Part shown: positions 20,465-30,635 of the stretch, piece after piece
Position numbering within the stretch: position 1 is the first letter of the stretch
How the letters are laid out: each line of letters starts with the position of its first letter
DNA from: an uncultured Alphaproteobacteria bacterium
GTDB lineage: Bacteria > Pseudomonadota > Alphaproteobacteria > HIMB59 > GCA-002718135
NCBI GenBank assembly: GCA_902560725.1
Contig: CACEMR010000006.1
Location: 10,001-68,128 of the forward strand
DNA length: 58,128 bases
Direction: 5' to 3'
The notes under the pieces: model-generated
What the model was told of the DNA's origin: nothing
The model's database searches: none
What the model saw: only the letters and a program-made list of their open reading frames with translations
Translations under genes and position numbers: made by a program

Positions 20465-21109
20465 ATGGTAGACTTATTAATTCCTGGACCTGAAGGTAAA
20501 ATAGAAGCAAAATATTCTCATAGTAAAAATGATGACTCACCTATTGTAATTATTCTACACCCAGACCCATCTAAAGGTGGAACAATGCATACTAAGGTAG
20601 TTTTTAGACTTTATAAACTTTTTATAGAATCAGGATTTTCAACAATTAGATTTAATTTTAGAGGTGTTGGAAAAAGTGAAGGCATATTTGATGATGGAGA
20701 AGGAGAGTTAAGTGATGCTGCGTGTGTATTAGATTGGTTACAGCAATACAACACTAATTCTAAAACTTGCTGGGTTGCAGGTTTCTCTTTTGGTGCCTGG
20801 ATAGCAATGCAATTACTCATGAGACGACCTGAAATTAATGGTTTTGTAAGTGTTTCTCCGCCAGCAAATATGAGAGATTTTAGTTTTTTGGCACCATGTC
20901 CATCTCCTGGACTTATTGTTCATGGTGATAAGGATAATATATCATCATTTGACTCAACAAAAATTTTAGTTGAAAAGTTACAAAAACAAAAGAAGGTTGA
21001 TATTCAGTTCAAATCTATAAAAGGTGCTGATCATTTTTACGAAAATTTTGCTAAAGAATTTGATAGCTCAATTAAGGATTATATAGAACAAACCTTACAA
21101 AAAAACTAA
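20465..21109 (+). CDS. alpha/beta hydrolase (dienelactone hydrolase-like)
   Basis: The 214-residue alpha/beta hydrolase has an HPDPSKGGTM segment after the first strands, FNFRGVGKSEG, nucleophile S108 in GFSFG, an acid in HGDKDN and a histidine in GADHFY. The triad is complete, and the family covers esterases and thioesterases with unknown natural substrates in marine bacteria. It is divergent from mnmA and 7 bases upstream of tyrS, so probably in its operon. Confidence 0.82.
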   Translation: MVDLLIPGPEGKIEAKYSHSKNDDSPIVIILHPDPSKGGTMHTKVVFRLYKLFIESGFSTIRFNFRGVGKSEGIFDDGEGELSDAACVLDWLQQYNTNSKTCWVAGFSFGAWIAMQLLMRRPEINGFVSVSPPANMRDFSFLAPCPSPGLIVHGDKDNISSFDSTKILVEKLQKQKKVDIQFKSIKGADHFYENFAKEFDSSIKDYIEQTLQKN

Positions 21110-21116
21110 TTAAAAA

Positions 21117-22367
21117 ATGACTCAAAAATCAGATTTTATTAATGAGATTAAGCAAAGAGGATTTGTTTATCAAGCTGCTTACATAGATGAACTCGAAAAA
21201 ATTATGTCAAAAAAATCAGTGGCTGGTTATATCGGCTTTGATATAACAAATGATAGTCTGCACATAGGAAGCTTAGTTCAATTAATGCTACTTCATTGGT
21301 TAGATTATTATGAACATAAAGCTATAGCTTTAGTTGGAGGTGGAACTACACTTGTTGGTGATCCGTCTGGAAAGGACTCTTCAAGAAAAATTTTGAATAA
21401 AGAAGATATTGATAAAAATATTTCTAATATAAGCAAGACATTCGATAAATTTATTAATTTAAAAAAAAAATCTATAGTCATCAATAATTATGACTGGTTG
21501 TCTGAAATAAATTATATCAACTTTTTAAGAGAAATAGGTTCTAAAGTCACATTAAATAAAATGTTAACCTTTGAGTCAGTAAAAAATAGGTTGGAAAGGG
21601 AGCAACCTTTATCAATTCTAGAATTTAATTATATGCTTCTACAAGCATATGATTTTGTACATTTAAACAAAAATTATGATTGTATTTTACAAATGGGTGG
21701 ATCAGATCAGTGGGGTAATATTTTAAGTGGAATTGATTTAATTCGAAGAATAAATAATAAAAAAGCTTTTGGAATTACATCTCCATTAATTACTAACTCT
21801 GATGGCTCTAAAATGGGTAAAACAGCTGATGGTGCAATATGGCTAGATGAAAAAAAATTATCAAACTTTGATTTCTTTCAATTTTGGAGAAATGTAGATG
21901 ATGAAAATGTTGAAAAATTTTTATATCTATTTACAAAATTACCTATTGCTGAAATAAAAAAATTATCTGCATTAAAGGAAAAAGAGATTAATGAAGCAAA
22001 GCAAATATTAGCATACGAAATAACTAAATTAGTTAGAAGTGAAAAAGATGCTAAAGAAGCTATGGAAATTGCAAACAATTTATTTAAATCAAATATACCT
22101 GACTCAAGAGCAAATAACTTTAGTGTAAATATTGAAAATATAAAAGATAAAAGTTTTTCAATTATTGATGCAGTATACAATTTAAATCTAGTAAAAAGTA
22201 GAAGTGAAATTAAAAGACTTATAAAGTCAAAAGGTATAAAGATTAATGATAATATTTACATTGAAAGTGACTTTAGTTTAGATAAATTTATAGACGAAAG
22301 TAATGAATTAAAAATTACTGTAGGTAAGAAAAAAATAGGAATATTAAAATTCAAAAAAAATATTTAA
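21117..22367 (+). CDS. tyrS: tyrosyl-tRNA synthetase
   Basis: The 416-residue class I synthetase has HIGS (49-52), the KMSKS-like SKMGKT, the GSDQWGN motif, and a C-terminal S4-type RNA-binding domain. It charges tRNA-Tyr. The stop codon abuts the stop of the convergent prfB with no gap. Confidence 0.96.
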   Translation: MTQKSDFINEIKQRGFVYQAAYIDELEKIMSKKSVAGYIGFDITNDSLHIGSLVQLMLLHWLDYYEHKAIALVGGGTTLVGDPSGKDSSRKILNKEDIDKNISNISKTFDKFINLKKKSIVINNYDWLSEINYINFLREIGSKVTLNKMLTFESVKNRLEREQPLSILEFNYMLLQAYDFVHLNKNYDCILQMGGSDQWGNILSGIDLIRRINNKKAFGITSPLITNSDGSKMGKTADGAIWLDEKKLSNFDFFQFWRNVDDENVEKFLYLFTKLPIAEIKKLSALKEKEINEAKQILAYEITKLVRSEKDAKEAMEIANNLFKSNIPDSRANNFSVNIENIKDKSFSIIDAVYNLNLVKSRSEIKRLIKSKGIKINDNIYIESDFSLDKFIDESNELKITVGKKKIGILKFKKNI

Positions 22368-23466
22368 TTAAATAGTAAGAGACTCTTCAAGAAACTTATC
22401 AATTTTTCCATCTAAAACATCACTTACATTTGAGGTTTCATAATTAGTGCGTAAATCTTTTATTAATTTATAGGGATGAAGTACATATGATCTAATTTGA
22501 TTGCCCCATCCTATTTCTTTTTTACTTTGATTAATCGTGTTTTCTTTTTCTTTTCTTTTTTGAAGTTCTAATTCAAATAATCTAGACTTTAACATGCTTA
22601 AAGCATTAGATCTATTTTTATGCTGAGATCTATCATTTTGACATTGTACAACTATGTTTGATGGAATATGTGTAATTCTAACAGCGCTATCAGTTTTATT
22701 TACATGCTGTCCACCAGCGCCTGATGCTCTGTAGGTATCTATCCTTAAATCAGAGTCGTTTATTTCTATTTCAATTTTATCATCAATTTCTGGATAAACC
22801 CAAACACTAGCAAAACTAGTATGTCTTCTTTTGTTACTATCAAAAGGTGATATTCTAACAAGCCTATGAATACCACTTTCTCTTTTTAGCCAACCATAAG
22901 TAAATTCCTTCGAAAACTTTAAAATGCAAGATTTGATGCCTGCCTCTTCTCCTTTAGTTTCTTGCAATAAAGAAATTTTACAATTATTTTGTGATTCAGC
23001 CCATCTAACATACATTCTTTGAAGCATTTCTGCCCAATCTTGACTTTCAGTTCCACCAGCACCTGCATGAATTTCTACAAAAGCATTATAATGATCTGCT
23101 TCTTCATTTAGTAAATTAAGATATCGAGTTCTTTCAGAGTCTTTTAAAACTTTTTCTGCTTCTGTAACCAATTCTTTAATTAAATCTGAGTTAGAGTCAT
23201 TTTTTACTAAATTATAAAATTCTTCTAATGATTTTATTGCATTAGATAATCTATTATAATCATCAATTCTATTCTCTTTAAATTTTAATTTTTGAAATAA
23301 ATTTTTTGCCTCTGAATTACTCCATATATTTGGATCTGCAGTTTTTTCTTTTAGTTCCTTAATTTCATTTTTAAGTTTTTCATAGTCAAACCCCCCTCCT
23401 TATAAGCTCAAAGTTTGAACTTATTTTCACAAGACTATTTTCGATCAGTTCTTTAAAATCTTCCAT
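22368..23466 (-). CDS. prfB: peptide chain release factor RF2 (programmed +1 frameshift)
   Basis: The gene starts at the ATG at 23466, reads 26 codons to an in-frame TGA (23388-23386), and continues in the +1 frame from GAC at 23387. The joined product is 365 residues, the same as E. coli RF2. It has the UGA/UAA-recognising SPF tripeptide in [11 protein letters not shown] and the GGQ motif in [10 protein letters not shown] that triggers peptide release. The frame change is the classic RF2 autoregulation: low RF2 lets the ribosome pause at UGA and slip. A perfect AGGAGG sits three bases before the slip codon. The slip codon is GUU, not the usual CUU. The gene starts 2 bases after the PBP1A stop. 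Confidence 0.95.
23386..23400 (-). promoter_or_regulatory. RF2 programmed frameshift site
   Basis: The minus strand reads AGGAGG GGG GTT TGA, followed by C. The internal Shine-Dalgarno AGGAGG, a 3-base spacer, slip codon and UGA-C stop context all match the known RF2 recoding site; UGA is codon 27. The GUU in the P-site slot differs from the CUU used in E. coli and most bacteria. Confidence 0.9.
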
Positions 23467-23468
23467 AA

Positions 23469-25817
23469 TTATTCTAATAGACCACCAGTCCCTGAAATGG
23501 AATGACTTTCCACATTATTTAGATTATCCAAAATATCTATATCTGTATTATATGGCTCAGATCCCAATATATAAGGTTCTAAAATACTATTTTCATTTAT
23601 TGATGGTAGTCCTGTATTTGGATCTATCCTAACAAAACTCATTCCAGATGGAACTCTAAAAGGTATTTTTTTACTATTTAAGTTTATTTTTTTTGCAAAT
23701 CTTTTAAAAATAGGTACTGCAACTGATGATCCAGTTTGTTTGTATCCTAGTGATTTTGGTTGATCATATCCAACATAAACACCTATTACCAAATTAGGAG
23801 TAAAGCCTATAAACCAAGCATCTTTATTTTCATTAGTGGTACCTGTTTTTCCCGCTATTGGAACATTAAATTCTTTTAATTTTTTAGCTGTACCTCTTTT
23901 TATTACCCCTTCCATCATTGAAGTAATCTGATAAGCATATTTTGGATCAATCGCCGTTTCATTATCTTTTGTAATTTCAGGTATATGAATATTTTTTTTA
24001 TCTATAAATTTTAAATTGCACTTAATACAACTCTTGTTATTTTCATTATAAATTACATTACCCTCTTTTGAATAAATAGTGGATATAATAATTGGATTAA
24101 TTTTAATTCCACCGTTAGCTATAACTGCGTAAGCATTCGTAATTTCAAGAAGTGATACAAGACCTGAACCAAGAGCCATTGATAATTGAGAACTTATACC
24201 TTCTTTTAATCCAAAATTTTTTATTGTATCTAAAATTTTCTCCATTCCTATTTTATCTGCAAGTCTAACTGTCATTAAATTTCTAGACTTTTCAATTCCT
24301 GTTCTCATTGTAGTTAATCCATAAAATTCTTCAGTGTAATTTGCAGGCTTCCATTTTGGTAAGCCAGGGCCTTGGTCAACTACATATGGAGCATCTAGAA
24401 TTAAAGTTGATGGTGTATAACCCTCTTTTAGAGCAGTTAAATATACAAATGGTTTAAAAGCTGAGCCAGGCTGCCTTTGTGCCTGTGTAGCTCTATTAAA
24501 TTCGCTCAACTTATAACTAAAACCTCCAGACATAGCTAAAACATCTCCATTATGAGGATTCATAACCACAATGGCTCCATTGACTTCAGGAATTTGTCTT
24601 ATAATTTTTTCATTATTTTTTATTTCTATAAATATTACATCGCCAATATTAAAACGATGACTTAGCAACCAGGAATTATCATCTGAGTCCATTTTTATAA
24701 AATGTTCATTATTTAAATGATCTACAACTAACAATTTATCTTTTAAGATTTTCTCTTTTACTATTACAGGTATCCAATCAGAGAGAAATGGATTAATATT
24801 TTTATAATATCCATCGTTGTTGTGAAATTCAGTCAGACTAGTATTATTAAGGACACCTCGCCATCCTTGGGATTTATCATAAGCAATAATTCCTTCTTGA
24901 AGACTTTGATCTGCAAAATTTTGAAGATTTGAGTCAATTGAAGTCTTAATAATTAATCCTTCAGAGTAAAGTTTTTGTTTTCCGTATTTTTTATATAACC
25001 TTTTTCTAATTTCTTCATAATAATAGTCAGCTTTAGTAAAAAAATTATCTTTTCTTTGAAAAATTTCAATTGGCTTATTTTTTAATTCCAAATATTTTTC
25101 TTTAATAAATCCATTTTTATACATTCTTTCAATTACCCAATTCCTTCTTTCTACTGCATTTTGATAATTTTTTACCGGGTGATAATTATTAGGTGCTTTA
25201 GGTAAGGAAGCAAGATATGCTATTTCATACAAATTTAATTCATTAATAGATTTATTGAAATAATTTAAGCTAGCAGATCCAATACCGTATGATCCAAATC
25301 CTAAGTAAATATCATTTAGATACAATTCTAAAATCTGATTTTTTGTTAAAATATTTTCAATTCTAATTGCAAGAATTATTTCTTTAATTTTTCTTGAATA
25401 ACTAACTTCATTTGTTAGCAATAAATTCTTTACTACTTGTTGAGTAATAGTCGATGCACCAACAACTCTTTTATTTTTAGAAAAATTTATTATATTAGTA
25501 ATCGCAGCCCTGATTATTGCTATTAGATCTATACCCATATGACTGTAGAAATTTTTATCTTCTGCAGAAATAAATGCATTTTTGATGTTTTCTGGCACTC
25601 TCTCAATAGGTATAAATATTCTTTCCTCTAAATAATAACTCTTCAAAAGCATTCCATCTGAACTATAAATTCTTGAAGAAAGATTTGGCTTATAATTAAT
25701 AATTTTTTCGTAAGATGGTAACTGAGGAGAATAATTCCAAAGAGTAGTAAAAATTAAGATTAATAATGAAAAACTTATTATTAATAGAGAAAATATAGCA
25801 AATTTTAGGTATTTCAT
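23469..25817 (-). CDS. mrcA: class A penicillin-binding protein 1A
   Basis: The 782-residue bifunctional peptidoglycan synthase has an N-terminal membrane anchor (about residues 5-27), a GT51 glycosyltransferase domain with the catalytic EDKNFYSH motif, and a transpeptidase domain with SAFK active-site serine and KTGTT motif. It polymerises and crosslinks peptidoglycan in the periplasm. It is divergent from rne and upstream of prfB. Length is normal for PBP1A. Confidence 0.94.
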   Translation of the reverse strand: MKYLKFAIFSLLIISFSLLILIFTTLWNYSPQLPSYEKIINYKPNLSSRIYSSDGMLLKSYYLEERIFIPIERVPENIKNAFISAEDKNFYSHMGIDLIAIIRAAITNIINFSKNKRVVGASTITQQVVKNLLLTNEVSYSRKIKEIILAIRIENILTKNQILELYLNDIYLGFGSYGIGSASLNYFNKSINELNLYEIAYLASLPKAPNNYHPVKNYQNAVERRNWVIERMYKNGFIKEKYLELKNKPIEIFQRKDNFFTKADYYYEEIRKRLYKKYGKQKLYSEGLIIKTSIDSNLQNFADQSLQEGIIAYDKSQGWRGVLNNTSLTEFHNNDGYYKNINPFLSDWIPVIVKEKILKDKLLVVDHLNNEHFIKMDSDDNSWLLSHRFNIGDVIFIEIKNNEKIIRQIPEVNGAIVVMNPHNGDVLAMSGGFSYKLSEFNRATQAQRQPGSAFKPFVYLTALKEGYTPSTLILDAPYVVDQGPGLPKWKPANYTEEFYGLTTMRTGIEKSRNLMTVRLADKIGMEKILDTIKNFGLKEGISSQLSMALGSGLVSLLEITNAYAVIANGGIKINPIIISTIYSKEGNVIYNENNKSCIKCNLKFIDKKNIHIPEITKDNETAIDPKYAYQITSMMEGVIKRGTAKKLKEFNVPIAGKTGTTNENKDAWFIGFTPNLVIGVYVGYDQPKSLGYKQTGSSVAVPIFKRFAKKINLNSKKIPFRVPSGMSFVRIDPNTGLPSINENSILEPYILGSEPYNTDIDILDNLNNVESHSISGTGGLLE

Positions 25818-25932
25818 AATATTAGATAAATCTACATTGTGAAATAGTTAAAAATATGACATTAGACAAAATAATACAAATACATTCAAAAATGATTTTA
25901 AATTATAAAAATTTTTACGGAGTTTCGGCTAT

Positions 25933-27849
25933 ATGTCAAAGAATATACTTATTGATACTACAAATAACACAGAAACCAGAATTGCGGTTACTGATAATGG
26001 GAAATTAGATGATTTTGAGGTTGAATCTAATAGGAAAAATGCTGTTAAAGGAGATGTCTACCTAGCAAAAATTACACGAATAGAACCCTCCCTTCAGGCT
26101 GCATTTGTTGATTTTGGAAAGAATAGAAATGGATTTTTACCTTTAACGGAGATTCATCCTGATTATTTTAAAATCCCAGCTGCAGACGAAAAAAAAATAA
26201 AAGATCTCAGCGAAAAAGCTTTTAATCAAGATTCAAGTGAAGATGAATTTCAAGACAAAGAAAAAAATCCAAAAAAAGAAAATCAAGAAATTAGTCCTAC
26301 TGAACTAGAAGATGAGATCAATGAAGATGAAAGCAGTCTTAATGTAAATAAAATAAAAAATAGAAGAAATAATCCAAAAAAAGAATACTTTAATTTTTTT
26401 AGAAAATACAAAATACAAGATGTTATTAGACCTAGACAGGTAATATTAGTACAGATAAATAGAGAGGAAAGAGGCCTTAAAGGTGCAGCTTTAACTACAT
26501 ACCTATCGTTCGCTGGAAGATATTGTGTTTTAATGCCAAATAGTATGAATAGTGATGGAATTTCAAGAAAAATTGGAGATATAGAAGAAAGAAAAAAATT
26601 AAAACAAATTTTATCATCTGTTGAAATTCCAGACCGTATGTCAGTAATAGTAAGAACCGCTGGTATAGGACGAACAAAAAAAGAAATTTCTAAAGATCTT
26701 ACTTTTCTTTTATCACAATGGAATAAAATTAGAGATTTAACACTTAAATCAGAAGCTCCTGAAATAATTTATGAAGAAGGAAATGTTTTAAAAAGAGCAA
26801 TAAGAGATATGTTAACTGAAGATGTGGAAAAAATATTAGTTGATGGAAAAGATGGTTTTGATAAAGTAAAAAAAATTACTAAAAACTTAGTTCCTGGATC
26901 TGTAAAAAAAATCAAACAATTTAAATCTAAAGAAAATTCTTTGTTTGCAGAAAATAATATAGAAACTCAAATTAATGAACTTTTTAGTCTTAATGTTAAA
27001 TTAAATTCAGGTGGATCAATTGTTATAAATTCAACTGAAGCTTTAGTAGCAATAGATGTAAACTCTGGAAAAAATACTTCTGAGAGAAATATTGAAAGCA
27101 CAGCCTTAAAAACAAATCTTGAAGCGGCAGTTGAAATCGCGAGACAACTTAGATTAAGAGATTTGGGAGGATTAGTTGTAATTGATTTCATAGATATGGA
27201 AGACTATAGAAATAATTTCAAAGTTGAAAAAACTATGAAAACTTCATTAGTTAGAGATAGAGCACGAGTACAAATTGGAAGAATAAGCATGTTTGGTTTA
27301 ATGGAGCTATCTAGGCAAAGATTACGATCAAGTTTAATAGATAAATCATTTGAAAAATGTAACTTTTGTGAAGGTTCTGGACTTATACTTAATTCAAACT
27401 CGATCAGTGATCAAATAATTAAAGTTATTAAAGAAAAAATGGCAAGCAACGCTAATTCAACAATTGGTGTAAGATGTAATACAATTTTAGCAGAAAATTT
27501 ATTAAATATAAAAAAGAATGAAATTGTTCAGCTTGAAAACAACTTTAATTCTAAGATAAATTTTTATTTTAACAATCAATATTCTCTTCATGATCCAATA
27601 ATAGAAGTCGAAGGTGTTAATGATACAGTTAAAAAAGATGATAATATTAATAGCGATAGTAAAAAAATTAAAAAACAAAAGATATTAAAAAAAAATATCT
27701 CACCAAAAAAAAGAGTTACTAAGAAATCTATAGTTAAAAAAAATAAAATAAAGATTAATAAAAGTAGTAACAAAGAAAAAGAAATAACTAAAGAAATTGA
27801 TATAGAGACTAATAATATTGGTGACGAAAAAACTGGATGGTGGTCATAA
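25933..27849 (+). CDS. rne: ribonuclease E/G
   Basis: The 638-residue protein starts with an S1 domain interrupted by an acidic Glu/Lys-rich insert (about 75-150), a pattern common in alphaproteobacterial RNase E. Catalytic D375 and D418 lie in the DNase I-like subdomain, and the Zn-link is C476-x2-C479. A basic lysine-rich tail ends the protein. It makes the first cuts in mRNA decay and processes rRNA and tRNA. At 638 residues it lacks most of the long degradosome scaffold of E. coli RNase E. Confidence 0.93.
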   Translation: MSKNILIDTTNNTETRIAVTDNGKLDDFEVESNRKNAVKGDVYLAKITRIEPSLQAAFVDFGKNRNGFLPLTEIHPDYFKIPAADEKKIKDLSEKAFNQDSSEDEFQDKEKNPKKENQEISPTELEDEINEDESSLNVNKIKNRRNNPKKEYFNFFRKYKIQDVIRPRQVILVQINREERGLKGAALTTYLSFAGRYCVLMPNSMNSDGISRKIGDIEERKKLKQILSSVEIPDRMSVIVRTAGIGRTKKEISKDLTFLLSQWNKIRDLTLKSEAPEIIYEEGNVLKRAIRDMLTEDVEKILVDGKDGFDKVKKITKNLVPGSVKKIKQFKSKENSLFAENNIETQINELFSLNVKLNSGGSIVINSTEALVAIDVNSGKNTSERNIESTALKTNLEAAVEIARQLRLRDLGGLVVIDFIDMEDYRNNFKVEKTMKTSLVRDRARVQIGRISMFGLMELSRQRLRSSLIDKSFEKCNFCEGSGLILNSNSISDQIIKVIKEKMASNANSTIGVRCNTILAENLLNIKKNEIVQLENNFNSKINFYFNNQYSLHDPIIEVEGVNDTVKKDDNINSDSKKIKKQKILKKNISPKKRVTKKSIVKKNKIKINKSSNKEKEITKEIDIETNNIGDEKTGWWS

Positions 27850-29123
27850 AAAAATTTTACTTTTTTGTTTTTTTATTTATATTTTTTATAAGTAATAATT
27901 TAGCTGCATCTAGAATATTAGATCATGAAACAGAAAATTTTATTTCATCAATTATTGCTGAAATTAAAAATACAAATAATATAAATAGAGATCTTAAATT
28001 TACAATTATTTCAAGTAATGAAATTAATGCCTATGTTGATCAAAATAATTTGATTTATATAACTACTAGCTTAATTGAAAATTGTGAAGATTATGTAGCT
28101 TTGTTATCTGTTATTGCTCATGAAATTGGGCATATAGATAGAAATCATATTTCAAATAGAAAATCATCTCTTCGTAAATTAAAAAATATTAATTCTTTAT
28201 CAAACTTATCTATTATTGCTGGCTCAATGATATCAAATAATCCAGAAATGTTGAAAGGTTTAGCAATAAGTTCAGCAGGGATTTCAAATGTAAATATTAA
28301 TTTTAGTAAAGATCAAGAGAGAGAAGCTGATTATTACTCATTAGAAACTTTGAAAAAATTAAATATATATTCTGACTCAATAATTAAATTATTAAATACA
28401 ATTGAGGAGAGGTCAATCGAAAAAGGTCTAACTAAAGAGATGATAAAAATTAGTACTCATCCATATTTTGAAGAAAGAATAGATATTATTAATTTTATAA
28501 ATCAACATAAAAAATCAAATTATGACTCTAATAAAAATATTGAATTCAAATATATTAGATCGAAATATTTAGGTTACAATGGTAGATTAGAAATAATTAA
28601 TAAACTTGAAAACCCATTTAAAGCTTATGCCCTTTCTATTCTTAAAGCTAAAAATGGAGATCTTAAAGGCTCATTAAAGGAGCTTAATAGACTAATATCA
28701 TTAAACGAAAGAAATATTTATTTCTTAGAGACTAAAGGGGATATTCTATATTCATATGGATACACAAATGAGTCTTTAAAATTTTACAAACAAGTTTTAA
28801 AAAAATTACCTGAAAATTTGTATGCACAGATAAGAATATTTGAAAATATGGAAATTAATGAATTATCAAAAGATAATAAAAATGAATTATTTTATGAAAA
28901 TTTAAATTTACTAGAAAAATTTTATAATAATCAAAAAATTCTTTCAACATATTTAAATTTATCTATGGATAGTAAAAAAGAAGATTGGATAAATTTCTTA
29001 AATTTTTGGATAAATAAAAAAAACGATAAAGAAATTATTAAAATTAAGCTAAAAGAGTTTAAAGAAACTAATGATAAGGATTTAATAAGCTTGATAAATA
29101 TAATACTTAAAAATATATCATGA
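27837..29123 (+). CDS. M48-family periplasmic metalloprotease with TPR tail
   Basis: The 428-residue protein has an N-terminal signal peptide (hydrophobic core about 5-20, probable cleavage near NLAAS), the zinc motif HEIGH (95-99), and the third-ligand region EREAD (161-165). After about residue 240, helical repeats resemble TPRs. This layout matches BepA/YfgC-type proteases that police outer-membrane protein assembly. Its ATG overlaps the end of rne by 13 bases, and GTG codons just downstream are alternative starts. Confidence 0.82.
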   Translation: MVVIKKFYFFVFLFIFFISNNLAASRILDHETENFISSIIAEIKNTNNINRDLKFTIISSNEINAYVDQNNLIYITTSLIENCEDYVALLSVIAHEIGHIDRNHISNRKSSLRKLKNINSLSNLSIIAGSMISNNPEMLKGLAISSAGISNVNINFSKDQEREADYYSLETLKKLNIYSDSIIKLLNTIEERSIEKGLTKEMIKISTHPYFEERIDIINFINQHKKSNYDSNKNIEFKYIRSKYLGYNGRLEIINKLENPFKAYALSILKAKNGDLKGSLKELNRLISLNERNIYFLETKGDILYSYGYTNESLKFYKQVLKKLPENLYAQIRIFENMEINELSKDNKNELFYENLNLLEKFYNNQKILSTYLNLSMDSKKEDWINFLNFWINKKNDKEIIKIKLKEFKETNDKDLISLINIILKNIS

Positions 29124-30211
29124 ATGGATCACTAACTCATAAGGATTATAAAAAATTATTTGATGATAAACAAATACAATCAATCAAATTTAATATTGAT
29201 CAAATTCAACCATCTAGTTTAGATTTAACTTTAAGCAATGAGTGTTACGAGATAAAATATAGTTTTCTTTCTCCAAAATCAAAGGTTATGAGTAAACTTA
29301 AAAATTTAATTATAAGAAAAATAAATTTAAATAAAAAATTTAAATTTAAAAAAAATAAAACATACATTGTTAAACTTAATGAAAAACTTACTTTAAATAA
29401 AAATATATTTGGACATTGTAATCCCAAAAGTAGTACTGGTAGACTCGATATTTTTTGCAGAACTATAGTAGATTATTCAGATGAATATGAAAAAATTCCA
29501 AAAGGATATAAAGGAGATATATTTTTAGAAGTTACCACTAGATCATTTGATATTAAATTCCAAGCAGGAGATAAACTTAATCAATTAAGATTGGTTTATG
29601 AGAAACATAATTATCTAGATGATAAAGATTTAATAAGTATTAATAAACAGGATCAAATTGTGTTTGATGAAAAAAATATCAATTTCAAAATTGAGAATGG
29701 ACTTAAGGTTTCTGTTTATTTATCAAGCCCAAATAAAGTCTTAGCATATTGTGCAAAATCTAATACTCCAGCAATTGATTTTAGTAAAATTAATTTGCAT
29801 AAAATAAATGATTATTGGAAACCAATTTACAGTAAAAATAAATCAATAATTATTGAAAAAAATAAATTTTATATCCTAAGATCAAAAGAAAGAGTCAGAA
29901 TTCCTCCTAAACTCGCTGGAGAAATGATTCCCTATGATACAGGTATAGGCGATTTCAGGGCTCATTATGCAGGTTTTTTTGATCCAGGCTTTGGAGATCC
30001 TAATGGCTCATATGCAGTCTTAGAAGTAAAAACAAATGAATTACCTTTTTTGCTTGAAGATGGTCAAACAATTGCCAGAATTAAATATGAAAAGTTGAAC
30101 AAAAAGAGTAATATTGTATACGGTTTAGATATTAAGTCTAATTATCAAAATCAAGGTTTGAAACTGAGCAAGCATTTTATAAATAATGAAGAAGAAAATT
30201 TTAATTATTAA
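29120..30211 (+). CDS. dcd: dCTP deaminase, long two-domain alphaproteobacterial form
   Basis: The 363-residue protein has two dUTPase/Dcd-like halves. The N-terminal half includes PSSLDLTLS and NPKSSTGRLDIF, the family motif; the C-terminal half has a second copy around RVRIPPKLAGEMI and FDPGFG. The ordinary bacterial enzyme is about 190 residues, so this is the double-length alphaproteobacterial type. It deaminates dCTP to dUTP for thymidylate synthesis. It overlaps the protease gene by 4 bases and aroQ by 26. Confidence 0.87.
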   Translation: MNGSLTHKDYKKLFDDKQIQSIKFNIDQIQPSSLDLTLSNECYEIKYSFLSPKSKVMSKLKNLIIRKINLNKKFKFKKNKTYIVKLNEKLTLNKNIFGHCNPKSSTGRLDIFCRTIVDYSDEYEKIPKGYKGDIFLEVTTRSFDIKFQAGDKLNQLRLVYEKHNYLDDKDLISINKQDQIVFDEKNINFKIENGLKVSVYLSSPNKVLAYCAKSNTPAIDFSKINLHKINDYWKPIYSKNKSIIIEKNKFYILRSKERVRIPPKLAGEMIPYDTGIGDFRAHYAGFFDPGFGDPNGSYAVLEVKTNELPFLLEDGQTIARIKYEKLNKKSNIVYGLDIKSNYQNQGLKLSKHFINNEEENFNY

Positions 30212-30626
30212 TGGCCCTAATTTAAACCTACTTGGCCAGCGTGAAGATGATATATATGGTAAAGATACTCTAGAAAATATAAAAAATGCGTCTGAAACTA
30301 AAGGCAAATCTCTAGATTTAACGATTGATTTTTTTCAATCAAATAATGAGGGTGAAATAATTAACAAATTACATGAAGTTGAAGAACTTTATGATGGGTT
30401 AATTATAAATCCAGCAGCATATACTCATTCATCAATTGCAATTCTTGACTCTCTAAGAGCAATTAATAAACCAAAAATAGAGATACATTTGTCTAATATA
30501 TATTCTCGAGAAGAATATAGAAAAAAAAGTATTACATCTGAAGGCGTAAATGGTTTAATTTGTGGTTTTGGAACAAATAGTTATATTCTAGGAATTGAAG
30601 CAATAGCTAAATTGATTTATAATTGA
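30186..30626 (+). CDS. aroQ: type II 3-dehydroquinate dehydratase
   Basis: The 146-residue protein is a clear AroQ: INGPNLNLLGQRE at the start, NPAAYTHSS with the catalytic histidine region, and EIHLSNIYSREEYRKKS. It dehydrates 3-dehydroquinate in the shikimate pathway. It precedes accB and accC, a conserved order in proteobacteria. Confidence 0.95.
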   Translation: MKKKILIINGPNLNLLGQREDDIYGKDTLENIKNASETKGKSLDLTIDFFQSNNEGEIINKLHEVEELYDGLIINPAAYTHSSIAILDSLRAINKPKIEIHLSNIYSREEYRKKSITSEGVNGLICGFGTNSYILGIEAIAKLIYN

Positions 30627-30635
30627 CTTAAAGTT

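Noticed and set aside
23172-23466. prfB looks truncated, starting at 23171
   Set aside because: The upstream bases encode 26 codons in the shifted frame and the recoding signal, so the gene is complete at 365 residues.
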